Shown here: piece by piece, positions 1 to 7,292 of the stretch
How positions within the stretch are numbered: position 1 is the stretch's first letter
How the letters are laid out: each line of letters begins with the position of its first letter
Source: Fidelibacterota bacterium
GTDB lineage: Bacteria; Fidelibacterota; Marinisomatia; SCGC-AAA003-L08; D37C17
Assembly (NCBI GenBank): GCA_018671635.1
Contig: JABHHG010000128.1
Span: forward strand, 1 to 14,389
Direction of reading: 5' to 3'
Length of the DNA: 14,389 nt
Notes under the pieces: generated by a model
Seen by the model: the letters and a program-made list of their open reading frames with translations, nothing else
Database searches by the model: none
What the model was told of the DNA's origin: nothing
Made by a program: the position numbers and the translations under genes

Positions 1-278
1 GTTCCATCTGGATCATCTGCGTCACCACCAACTATATTGTGTTCGAGTTCAAGTTCAGATTTAAATGACCACTCTTCAGTCCAGTTATGTCCATAATAGA
101 TAATAAATCTATGGAAGTCTAATTTATTTGAAGTTTCATTTCCATCAATATCATAGGCTTTATTCCAGTGAAGTTCACCATAGCCGCCAATCTTTGAGCC
201 TGCCTCGAAGAATTCGTCAGCAGATATAAATGTAATACATGCAATTGCACATGAAATAATTGATAATTTATTTTTCAT
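1..278 (-). CDS. Porin-like outer-membrane protein, N-terminal part (gene runs off the window)
   Basis: The start codon is ATG at 278-276 on the minus strand, and 92 codons are visible before the window edge. Residues 1 to about 20 look like a signal peptide: a basic MKNK start, a hydrophobic stretch, then ISA before DEFF. The mature start reads IGGYGELHWNKAYD, followed by KLDFHRFIIYYGHNWTEEWSFKSELELEHNIVGG. This alternating pattern resembles the first beta strands of an OprP/OprO-like or related porin family common in marine Bacteroidota-type bacteria, where GGYGE, LDFHRF and SELELEH are recurrent. The expected role is passive solute uptake across the outer membrane; the substrate cannot be told. 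A modest AAAGAAAGG ribosome site lies 12 bases upstream. The gene has its own upstream region with two Fur-box-like dyads, so it is probably regulated apart from the Nudix gene before it. The family call comes from motif memory, not a search. Confidence 0.7.
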   Translation of the reverse strand, partial: MKNKLSIISCAIACITFISADEFFEAGSKIGGYGELHWNKAYDIDGNETSNKLDFHRFIIYYGHNWTEEWSFKSELELEHNIVGGDADDPDG

Positions 279-303
279 GATTATGCTTAACCTTTCTTTA
301 ATG

Positions 304-357
304 TAATTGAGAAACAATATCAACTATTTAAATTTAAATGAGATTGGTTCTCAATTA
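304..357 (-). promoter_or_regulatory. Porin promoter region with two Fur-box-like dyads in an inverted repeat
   Basis: Two arms of 19 bases, 304-322 and 339-357, are inverted repeats of each other with 17 of 19 positions matching, separated by 16 AT-only bases apart from one C. Each arm holds a 15-base dyad: TGAGAAACAATATCA (308-322) and TGAGATTGGTTCTCA (339-353). Against the 7-1-7 Fur consensus TGATAATNATTATCA these match at 11 and 10 of 14 positions. Their centres are 31 bases apart, about three helical turns. On the minus strand a plausible -35 (TTGAGA, 354-349) and -10 (TTAAAT, 331-326) are spaced 17 bases, so one dyad overlaps the -35 and the other lies just past the -10, as for a repressor. 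Fur, Zur or another dimeric regulator is possible; the identity is inferred. Confidence 0.5.
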
Positions 358-377
358 AAACATTTTTTAATGAAAAA

Positions 378-836
378 TTAAATTATTTTTGAAAAGGTGA
401 GTTTTTCTCGTTCTGAAGTAAGCATTTCATGGAATGCCAAAAGACCATTTTTTTGTTGGGTCCACGTAAATAATTCTGCAGCTTCTTTAAGATTACACCA
501 TTTATAGTCACAATGTTCATCAGATAATTTTACAATGAGTGAGTCAACTTCTACCCCAAAGATTGGAATCAAATTTATTCGATCAAACTCAGCTTCATAA
601 AAATGGTTCACCTGATCTATTGTCCATTTATTCATAGGGGATAGACCTGTTTCTTCTTTCAATTCACGAATAGCAGTACCAATTGGTACTTCGCCAGCTT
701 CAATTTTACCCGTCACACATTGCCAAATACCTCCATACATTATCTGGGGAGATCGTTTTAGCATGAGAAATTTAGGCTTATCATCTTTTAAATATGTAAT
801 ATGGCAATCTATGACTCTTACTACAATATCTGTCAC
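378..836 (-). CDS. Nudix hydrolase (nucleotide pyrophosphatase type)
   Basis: A 152-residue protein with a perfect Nudix box, GX5EX7REUXEEXGU, at residues 43-65 (GKIEAGE, then RELKEETGL). It should hydrolyse a nucleoside-diphosphate-linked substrate using Mg2+ bound by the Glu residues of REXXEE. The lead-in WQCVTGKIE resembles NudB-type dihydroneopterin triphosphate/dATP pyrophosphatases (WQSVTGSLE), so a folate-pathway or nucleotide-cleaning role is possible but unproven. The start is GTG at 836-834. It overlaps the TGA stop of tgt (835-833) in a GTGA arrangement, which indicates translational coupling with tgt. It is a cytosolic protein with no signal peptide or membrane segment. The family is certain; the substrate is not. 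Confidence 0.85.
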   Translation of the reverse strand: MTDIVVRVIDCHITYLKDDKPKFLMLKRSPQIMYGGIWQCVTGKIEAGEVPIGTAIRELKEETGLSPMNKWTIDQVNHFYEAEFDRINLIPIFGVEVDSLIVKLSDEHCDYKWCNLKEAAELFTWTQQKNGLLAFHEMLTSEREKLTFSKII

Positions 837-1972
837 AGCGGCTCGCCTTCATATTTTAATAGAAATCCATTTGCCCATTTCTCAAAGGTATCATTCATAA
901 TTTCTTCACGCATTTTTTTCATGAGTACAATATAAAAATGGAGATTTTGTTGTGAGGCAATTCGCAATCCCAAAACTTCCTGCGTTCTAAACAAGTGATG
1001 GAGGTATGCCTTTGTATATTTTATTGAATAGGGTGAGGTGGATGTTTCATCGATGAGGGAAAAGTCATTTCGATATTGAGCATTTCTAATATTCATTTTA
1101 CCTTCGAAAGTAAAAATCTGGCTATTCCGAGCATTTCGGGTGGGCATGACACAATCAAACATATCCACTCCGCGTGCCACATTTCGCACTAAATCTGCTG
1201 GTGTTCCCACACCCATTAAATATCGGGGTTTATCTTTGGGAAGTTCATCATTCATCACTTCCACGGTTGCTAGCATTTCAGGTTTGGGCTCACCAACTGC
1301 TAAACCTCCAATAGCATAGGCATCTGCATCCAATTCACAAAGTTCTGATGCTGATCGTCGTCTTAATTCTTTATCCGTACCCCCTTGAACAATAGGAAGC
1401 AATACTTGATGGTGACCATAAATTGGGTCTGTATTTCGATAATGTTCCATCCCTCGTTTGGCCCATCGTGTGGTGGTTTCCAAAGCATCAATCCAGGTTT
1501 GCCGATCTGCATCTCCAGGGGGACATACATCTAACATCATCATAAAATCTGACCCAATAGAACGTTGAATATCTACAATTTTTTCAGGAGTAAAATGATG
1601 CTTTGATCCATCTAAATGAGAACGAAAGGTAACGCCATCCTCAGAAATTTTTCGAAATCCCTCTAGACTGAAAATTTGGAATCCACCAGAATCAGTCAAA
1701 ATAGCGCCATCCCAATTCATAAATTTATGGAGTCCACCGGCAGCCTCTAAAATCTCTGTCCCGGGTCGAAGATATAAATGGTAGGTATTACTTAGTAAAA
1801 TTTTACTGGGGAGCAGTTTAATTTCTTCTGATGAGAAAGTTTTGACGGCACCATAAGTTCCAACAGGCATAAAAAATGGCGTTTGCACATCTCCATGATC
1901 TGTAGAAATTGTACCTGCACGAGCGGAAGTGGTTGAGGCGGTAGCCTCCAGTTTAAAAATTTGTTTTTTCAT
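833..1972 (-). CDS. tgt: tRNA-guanine transglycosylase, zinc ligands replaced
   Basis: A 379-residue protein, the usual bacterial length. Tgt swaps guanine-34 for preQ1 in GUN anticodons on the way to queuosine. Catalytic residues are present: Asp94 in TDSGGFQ, Asp148 and Cys150 in the substrate pocket (MMLDVCPPG, an unusual version of DECTPYP), Gln196 in VQGG, Gly223 in GGLAVG, and the nucleophile Asp273 in FDCVMPTRNARN. The structural zinc site is lost. The bacterial CxCxxC is SxSxxS here (Ser311, Ser313, Ser316), and the fourth ligand, the His of IHN, is Gln342. As I recall, Bacteroidota Tgt proteins also lack the Cys triad, so this is probably lineage-typical rather than decay. No Shine-Dalgarno sequence precedes the ATG. 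The gene lies 46 bases after radA and overlaps the Nudix gene by 4. Confidence 0.95.
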   Translation of the reverse strand: MKKQIFKLEATASTTSARAGTISTDHGDVQTPFFMPVGTYGAVKTFSSEEIKLLPSKILLSNTYHLYLRPGTEILEAAGGLHKFMNWDGAILTDSGGFQIFSLEGFRKISEDGVTFRSHLDGSKHHFTPEKIVDIQRSIGSDFMMMLDVCPPGDADRQTWIDALETTTRWAKRGMEHYRNTDPIYGHHQVLLPIVQGGTDKELRRRSASELCELDADAYAIGGLAVGEPKPEMLATVEVMNDELPKDKPRYLMGVGTPADLVRNVARGVDMFDCVMPTRNARNSQIFTFEGKMNIRNAQYRNDFSLIDETSTSPYSIKYTKAYLHHLFRTQEVLGLRIASQQNLHFYIVLMKKMREEIMNDTFEKWANGFLLKYEGEPL

Positions 1973-1999
1973 ATAGAGTAATTTACAGAGTGGAAACTA

Positions 2000-2011
2000 T
2001 CTCAATTGAGA
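2000..2011. repeat. Perfect 12-bp palindrome in the radA-tgt gap
   Basis: TCTCAATTGAGA is a perfect palindrome in the 46-base spacer between radA and tgt, 28 bases before the tgt start. Its half TTGAGA also occurs in the dyads upstream of the porin gene. There is no T-run after it, so it is not an intrinsic terminator. It could be a small operator or a chance AT-rich palindrome. Confidence 0.3.
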
Positions 2012-2018
2012 AGTCTAT

Positions 2019-3371
2019 TTATAAAATATGTTGAAGTGCCTCATGTACCGTTGCTACCCCAATTAATTCTATAGATGTTTTATGCTTAAACTTTTTGAGA
2101 TTTTGAACGGGACATACAATCTTTTTGAAACCTAATTTTTCAGCCTCAGCAACACGGCGGTCAAGATGTGAAATACTGCGAACTTCTCCAGATAATCCAA
2201 CCTCCCCACAAATGACAGTGGTTGGGTTTATGGCAATATCTCGATTGGATGACGCAATGGCACTCACTACCGCCAAGTCTAGAGATGGCTCATCAATTTT
2301 GAGTCCACCCACAATATTGACAAATACATCTTGTGTCCCCATTTGATAGCCCAAACGTTTATCTAAAATAGCTAAAAGCATTGAGAGTCGGCGCATGTCA
2401 AATCCGGTAGCATTTCGTTGTGGATTTCCATAGGTGGCGGGTGATACCAAACCCTGTACTTCAATGAGGATGGGACGAGTGCCTTCCATAATAGGAATCA
2501 CCACTGACCCCGATGCAGACAGTGCTCGTTCTGAGAGAAAAATTTCACTGGGATTTTCCACATGGATAAGCCCCTTTTCACTCATCTCAAAAATTGCAGA
2601 TTCATGAGTAGCACCAAATCGATTTTTAGTAGAGCGAAGTGTGCGCAAATCAGTTTTTGAATCACCCGCTAAATTGATTACCGTATCGACCATATGTTCT
2701 AGCATTTTGGGGCCTGCAATTTTGCCATCTTTAGTAATATGCCCAATAAGGATGACGGTGATATTTTCAGATTTACAAAATTCTAAAATTCGGCTACCAC
2801 ATTCTCTTACTTGGGTTAGCGAGCCGGGGAGTCCATCTAATCCCTCAGAATAAATGGTTTGAATTGAGTCAACAATAAGTAAAGTGGGCTTTGACATTTG
2901 GATAATTTTTTCAATGGCTTCCCACCGATTTTCACTGGACATGGTAAGTCCATTTGATGAAATCCCTAATCGCTTTGCACGATTGGCAACTTGGGCTTCG
3001 CTTTCTTCGGCAGAAACATAGAGACATTTATCGACATTTCCGGCCACTTGTAATGAAAGTGTTGATTTTCCAATTCCAGGTTCGCCACCAAATAAAACGA
3101 TGGATGCGTGCATAAACCCACCACCCAAGACTACATCTAATGCAGAAATTCCAGATGAAATTCGTCCTACTTCTGCAGTTTCTAATAATTCATGGAATGC
3201 AATGGCTGGTTTTGGCGGAGTAGCCGTTTTTGAAGATGAACGTTTATTTTCAGAAATAGACATCTCTTGGAGTGTTCCCCATGTTTTACATGAGGGACAT
3301 TGTCCGGCCCATTTGGCGAAATCATCACCGCAATCAGTACAGAGGAATACAGTTTTAGTTTTGGTTGACAT
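2019..3371 (-). CDS. radA: DNA repair/recombination protein RadA (Sms)
   Basis: A 450-residue protein of full family length, with all RadA landmarks in order. The N-terminal zinc finger has Cys11, Cys14, Cys25 and Cys28. Walker A is GGEPGIGKST around residues 95-104, and Walker B is LLIVDS at 164-169. The RadA-specific KNRFG motif is at 249-253. A C-terminal Lon-protease-like domain (about 290-450) includes DVFVNIVGGLKIDEPSLDLA. RadA is a RecA-like ATPase and hexameric helicase that extends branches during homologous recombination and helps process recombination intermediates; its Lon-like domain is structural. The ATG has no Shine-Dalgarno sequence; the 27-base spacer after the permease gene is A/T only apart from a few bases. 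Its zinc finger is intact, unlike the zinc site of the neighbouring tgt. Confidence 0.97.
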   Translation of the reverse strand: MSTKTKTVFLCTDCGDDFAKWAGQCPSCKTWGTLQEMSISENKRSSSKTATPPKPAIAFHELLETAEVGRISSGISALDVVLGGGFMHASIVLFGGEPGIGKSTLSLQVAGNVDKCLYVSAEESEAQVANRAKRLGISSNGLTMSSENRWEAIEKIIQMSKPTLLIVDSIQTIYSEGLDGLPGSLTQVRECGSRILEFCKSENITVILIGHITKDGKIAGPKMLEHMVDTVINLAGDSKTDLRTLRSTKNRFGATHESAIFEMSEKGLIHVENPSEIFLSERALSASGSVVIPIMEGTRPILIEVQGLVSPATYGNPQRNATGFDMRRLSMLLAILDKRLGYQMGTQDVFVNIVGGLKIDEPSLDLAVVSAIASSNRDIAINPTTVICGEVGLSGEVRSISHLDRRVAEAEKLGFKKIVCPVQNLKKFKHKTSIELIGVATVHEALQHIL

Positions 3372-3398
3372 AATTGTTTATTTTTAATTAATTATTCG

Positions 3399-4202
3399 TT
3401 AATCATGCTTGTGACTGCCTTCATCATGTGAGTGATTTTTATCTTCATGGCCATGTAATTGTGGAGTCTCTTTTTCAGGGTGCTTATGTTCATCTATCAT
3501 CATTTTTTTTTCATGAATTTCATTATTATGATGTTCTTCAGATGTAAAATAACCATTTAATTGATATATTAATAATAGACCTCCCGAAATAATTAATCCC
3601 CAATTTAACAATTTAGAAATCTTTTCATATGAATTTCTTTGTATCATTAATATTAGAGGAAAGGCAATTAAAAGGGCTCCTATTTGGCCCAATTCAACGC
3701 CTATATTGAAAGAGAGAATAGAATAAATCAAATTATGGTCAGCTAAATTGAGTTGTTGTAATCTGGTTGAAAGTCCAAAACCATGGATTAATCCAAAAAT
3801 AAATACCATCAAAATCAAATTGGGTGGACTCTTACCGAGCCACTTTTTAAATCCATCTAGATTTTCAAAGCCTTTATAAATGACACTAAATGCAATTACG
3901 GCATCGATTAAATAATAGTTTGCAGAAATACTAAATAATGTCGCAAAAATGAGGGTGATGCTATGGCCAATTGTGAACACAGTTACAAATTTTATAATGT
4001 CCATATAACGCTTCAAAAAGAAAATAACACCAATAAGAAATAAGATATGATCATAACCGGTAATCATATGTTTTGCCCCGATATAAATAAAATCGAATAA
4101 GGATCCATGGATTATTTCAGTTTTATCAGAATCAGAAATTCCATGAGGAAATATAAATTCAGATAGTATTAATAATATGAATATAGTGTATTTATTTATC
4201 AT
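3399..4202 (-). CDS. HupE/UreJ-type metal permease with His-rich C-terminal tail
   Basis: A 267-residue membrane protein with about six to seven hydrophobic segments. The HupE/UreJ_2 family signature is clear: GAKHMITGYDHILFLIGV (His45, Asp51, His52), then FTIGHSITL (His80) and LIHGFGLSTRL (His140). Family members are thought to carry nickel, cobalt or another transition metal across the inner membrane. The first 20 residues (hydrophobic, ending FPHG) may be a signal peptide or first membrane helix. Residues 220-267 form a hydrophilic tail with 11 histidines in 48 residues, a likely metal-binding segment. A GAGG ribosome site lies 4 bases before the ATG. The gene sits 35 bases after the M20 amidohydrolase, a metalloenzyme, and two genes from a copper-enzyme-like protein, so a role in supplying metal to them is conceivable. 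The metal cannot be told from sequence. Confidence 0.8.
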   Translation of the reverse strand: MINKYTIFILLILSEFIFPHGISDSDKTEIIHGSLFDFIYIGAKHMITGYDHILFLIGVIFFLKRYMDIIKFVTVFTIGHSITLIFATLFSISANYYLIDAVIAFSVIYKGFENLDGFKKWLGKSPPNLILMVFIFGLIHGFGLSTRLQQLNLADHNLIYSILSFNIGVELGQIGALLIAFPLILMIQRNSYEKISKLLNWGLIISGGLLLIYQLNGYFTSEEHHNNEIHEKKMMIDEHKHPEKETPQLHGHEDKNHSHDEGSHKHD

Positions 4203-4237
4203 TTTGCCTCAAAGTTAAATTTTTAGAACAATATGTG

Positions 4238-5410
4238 TTATTTGTGTAATAAATCATCAATTAATTGAACAAATACGCTTGAGCCCACCAGTAATGCATC
4301 TTCATCAATATCAAAATGTGAACAATGGTGGGGTGTAGATAATAGCTCTCTATCTTTAGGTGAAGAACCAATAAAAAAGAAGCATGCTGGTTTTTCATTG
4401 GCGAAATAACTGAAATCTTCACCACCCATAGAAAGGTAGGGATCACCCGCCCCCGCCCCAACAATTTTAGTAGCTGAGTGAAGAAGGTTTTCAGCACAAA
4501 TATTATTATTGATTGTGGGCGGATACCCATCTTCATAATCCATTAAAATTTCCGCATTAAACGTGGAAGATAACCCATTTAAAATTTCATTCATTCGCGA
4601 TTTGATGAGTTGACGATTTTCTTCAGTATATGCTCGAGCCGTACCTTTTAGTACCACATTATCTGCAATAATATTAAAATTATAACCACCATTAATTTTA
4701 CCAATAGTCACAACGGTACTTTCCAGTGGATTTATATTTCGACTGACGATAGTTTGTAATGCTTGAATGACATGAGAAGACACAACCACTGCATCAACAG
4801 TACCATGTGGAGTTGCACCGTGGCCACCGGTCCCTTTTATGGTAATGGTGAATAAGTCTGCAGCCGCCATAACAGGCCCAGACTTCACACCGATAGTTCC
4901 ATGAGGTTGATAGTTCCATAGATGGGCACCATAAATTTCATCAACTCCGTTTAGTACACCATCTTCAATCATATATTTTGCCCCACCGTATCCCTCCTCG
5001 GCGGGTTGAAAAATAAATTTTACGGTCCCATTAATAGCATCAGATTTTTCTGAGAGTACTTTTGCTGCGCCCAATAGCATGGCCATATGTCCATCGTGAC
5101 CGCATGCATGCATTACACCATCATTTTGAGATACGTATTCCACATCACCTGTTTCTTGAATGGGGAGTGCATCCATGTCTGCACGTAAGGCGATAGTTTT
5201 ACCAGTATGGTTAGGGTTTAAAATTCCCACAACCCCTGTTTTACCTACTCCAGTTTCAACATCCAAGCCAAAAGAAATTAGTTTTTCAGCGATAACTTTG
5301 GCTGAGCGATGTTCATTAAAGGCTAATTCTGGATGCTTATGGAAGTCTCGACGAGTAGAAATTATCTCTTCAGAAATCGCATTGATTTCAGGGAAAATAT
5401 TTAGGGTCAT
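4238..5410 (-). CDS. M20 family metal-dependent amidohydrolase (N-acyl-amino-acid/hippurate hydrolase type)
   Basis: A 390-residue protein, the normal length for the M20D subfamily. It shows RRDFHKHPELAFNEHRSA (20-37), ALRADMDALPIQE (74-86) and MHACGHDGHMAMLLGAA (100-116). Metal ligands are Cys103 and His105, Glu139 in QPAEEGYGGA with Glu138 as general base, His163 in GAHLW, and probably His362 near the C terminus. A dimerisation insert occupies the middle, and GGEDFSYF precedes the last ligand. Such enzymes cleave N-acyl amino acids, aminoacyl or acetylated amino-acid conjugates with a bimetal centre. No signal peptide is seen, so it should be cytosolic. Its ATG begins only 3 bases after the stop of the copper monooxygenase-like gene, which strongly suggests co-translation. 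The exact substrate is unknown. Confidence 0.9.
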   Translation of the reverse strand: MTLNIFPEINAISEEIISTRRDFHKHPELAFNEHRSAKVIAEKLISFGLDVETGVGKTGVVGILNPNHTGKTIALRADMDALPIQETGDVEYVSQNDGVMHACGHDGHMAMLLGAAKVLSEKSDAINGTVKFIFQPAEEGYGGAKYMIEDGVLNGVDEIYGAHLWNYQPHGTIGVKSGPVMAAADLFTITIKGTGGHGATPHGTVDAVVVSSHVIQALQTIVSRNINPLESTVVTIGKINGGYNFNIIADNVVLKGTARAYTEENRQLIKSRMNEILNGLSSTFNAEILMDYEDGYPPTINNNICAENLLHSATKIVGAGAGDPYLSMGGEDFSYFANEKPACFFFIGSSPKDRELLSTPHHCSHFDIDEDALLVGSSVFVQLIDDLLHK

Positions 5411-5413
5411 TAA

Positions 5414-7162
5414 TTAGTCCGTATAAAAATAGCCAAAGAGAATCATCATTTCATCCGTACTCAAAAGCCCAAATTGAAGATAATCATCGGTCCAGTTATC
5501 ATAAGTTGCGGTAATCTTTAGCCCCATTCCAGACGTTAAAATTAACGGATTTTGTAGTTGGAGAATAGGAGGGTGTTCCCAATCTAAGGCAGTATAAACT
5601 AATTCAGAGGTTTCATTTGCATACTCAACTTCAACATCAAATCGAGTCATATGTTGGTGAGCATGTGAAAAAAGTTGAAAGACTTTAATTTCATTGATGT
5701 TATTTGGAATATTATGTGAATCGCGAATTTGACTGAATGTATATGTACGCTCAACGGCAGTAATCTCATTAGGGGGCAAATTAAAATTTTGATTATTTAA
5801 CATGAGGATTTCGGCAACATGTTCAATTTCACTGGGTTCAGAAAAATATAAATTTGTATAGATTTCGCCGGTTAATGATTCATTTGTATAATTAAGATAA
5901 TGGGTATTCATGTCAAATCCATATTCATGAGGAAATCGAAGCGCAACACCTTCGGGAAAATGATAATCCATAGAGGGCCATTGGGTACCGGTAACAAATT
6001 TGTGATATTGCATGGCTAAAAGATTGCCATAAATAAGCTCACCGTTATCATCATAAAAAGGTCTAATATCACCTTCTTCGGGCACGAAGTATGAAGGGAT
6101 ATCCTCAGTAAATGTATAAAGGATGAAGTGGTGACTTCCAGGTCGCATTGAAATTTTAACCCTATTAATAAATACATCTTCTGAAAAGTTTGGATCTTCA
6201 TAAGAGAGTAATTCCATATCACCACCTGGTGGAACTTCAAATGGCCCTAAATGAAGTTGCAACCCAAACTCAGGCTCATTTAATATTTCAAATTCAGGTG
6301 CAGAATAAATAGTGGTATCTGCTAGCAATGCAGGGTCAACGACTTCACCAGTTTGTGGTGATCCTGCACTAATCCATTCTTCAATAAATGAGAGTTGTCC
6401 ATTTGTCAAAAATGGGCCACCCAATGGCATAAATTCACCATAATATGGATGATCACCCAAATAATGTTCTTCATCACGGATATTAATTTTTTCCCAGAAA
6501 TAACTGAGTTGAATACCTAACATTCCACCTTCATTGCTGAGCTGAACAAGTCCATCTTCTAAGGCTGCATTATTAGTTGGAGGGGTATTAATAATTTCTT
6601 CGTATGCAACGTCTGCAGTAAGTACAAGTCCAGATTGTTCAGCATAGAAACTGCCGGCAGTGTGGCAACTTGCACATCGGGGTACAATTATATCATCTCT
6701 AATTATTTCCCATGAAGGGCGAGCTTCTAAACTGGCATCTAGAATTATGTTTACTAATAGCACAATATCAAGTACATCTAATAGTACATCCAAGTTTAAA
6801 TCTGCAGCCCATTGTATGTGGTTATTGGGAATGATGTCGTTTATGATGATGTTTACTAAGAGCACTATATCTAAAACATTGATAGTTCCATCTTCATTCA
6901 AGTCACCTAATATGCCTTCATGATTAAAACATTCATCTTCACATTCTTCCATGGATTCAAAAAAATATCCAGAATCATCGTTTCCTTCAGAATTAGTCCA
7001 ATCACAGCCAGATATGTAAGTACATCCATCAGCTGTCCATCCCACACCTAAGAGCATGTCACAATAGCCATAATCGTATGGATTCAATTCTACACAGTCA
7101 TGGGTGAATGCGCTTGAAAATAAGATTGAAATGATAAACATATATATATAATTACGAATCAT
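5414..7162 (-). CDS. Secreted copper type II monooxygenase-like protein with Kunitz-like, dockerin-like and cytochrome c parts
   Basis: The preferred start is ATG 7162-7160, with GAGAGGAAG 5 bases upstream. A GTG at 7183 would add seven residues encoded by that ribosome site. The product has 582 residues. In order it shows a signal peptide (1 to about 20); a six-cysteine domain (Cys23, 34, 47, 53, 74, 78) with Kunitz-like spacing at its end; two dockerin-like calcium repeats (86-107 and 120-141); a c-type heme motif CASCH at 163-167 with a possible axial Met245 (FMPLGG); and a PHM/dopamine-beta-hydroxylase-like copper region. Putative CuH ligands are His344, His345 and His421. Putative CuM ligands are His500, His502 and Met572 or Met573. 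It is probably periplasmic or extracellular, with heme donating electrons to copper. The substrate is unknown. It is the first gene of the minus-strand block. Confidence 0.8.
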   Translation of the reverse strand: MIRNYIYMFIISILFSSAFTHDCVELNPYDYGYCDMLLGVGWTADGCTYISGCDWTNSEGNDDSGYFFESMEECEDECFNHEGILGDLNEDGTINVLDIVLLVNIIINDIIPNNHIQWAADLNLDVLLDVLDIVLLVNIILDASLEARPSWEIIRDDIIVPRCASCHTAGSFYAEQSGLVLTADVAYEEIINTPPTNNAALEDGLVQLSNEGGMLGIQLSYFWEKINIRDEEHYLGDHPYYGEFMPLGGPFLTNGQLSFIEEWISAGSPQTGEVVDPALLADTTIYSAPEFEILNEPEFGLQLHLGPFEVPPGGDMELLSYEDPNFSEDVFINRVKISMRPGSHHFILYTFTEDIPSYFVPEEGDIRPFYDDNGELIYGNLLAMQYHKFVTGTQWPSMDYHFPEGVALRFPHEYGFDMNTHYLNYTNESLTGEIYTNLYFSEPSEIEHVAEILMLNNQNFNLPPNEITAVERTYTFSQIRDSHNIPNNINEIKVFQLFSHAHQHMTRFDVEVEYANETSELVYTALDWEHPPILQLQNPLILTSGMGLKITATYDNWTDDYLQFGLLSTDEMMILFGYFYTD

Positions 7163-7292
7163 AAATTCTTCCTCTCGTTGCACGATAAATTTAGTCTATC
7201 TGGGCGGATTTCTAAAGGAATAATCCCAATGGAAATTTTGTGGATGATGTTGTAATTTTAGCATTTAATTTTCACAAATATAGAGGAATTTC

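Noticed and set aside
304..357. Inverted repeat read as an intrinsic terminator for the Nudix gene
   Set aside because: No T-run follows the stem on the minus strand, the stem is AT-rich with a 16-base loop, and the dyads overlap a plausible promoter; an operator fits better.
4261..4536. 91-codon minus-strand frame inside the M20 gene
   Set aside because: It is an alternative frame of a well-conserved gene and has no recognisable features.
7163..7183. Upstream GTG start for the copper monooxygenase-like protein
   Set aside because: The added seven residues are encoded by the GAGAGGAAG ribosome site of the ATG at 7162, and they would put acidic residues before the signal peptide.
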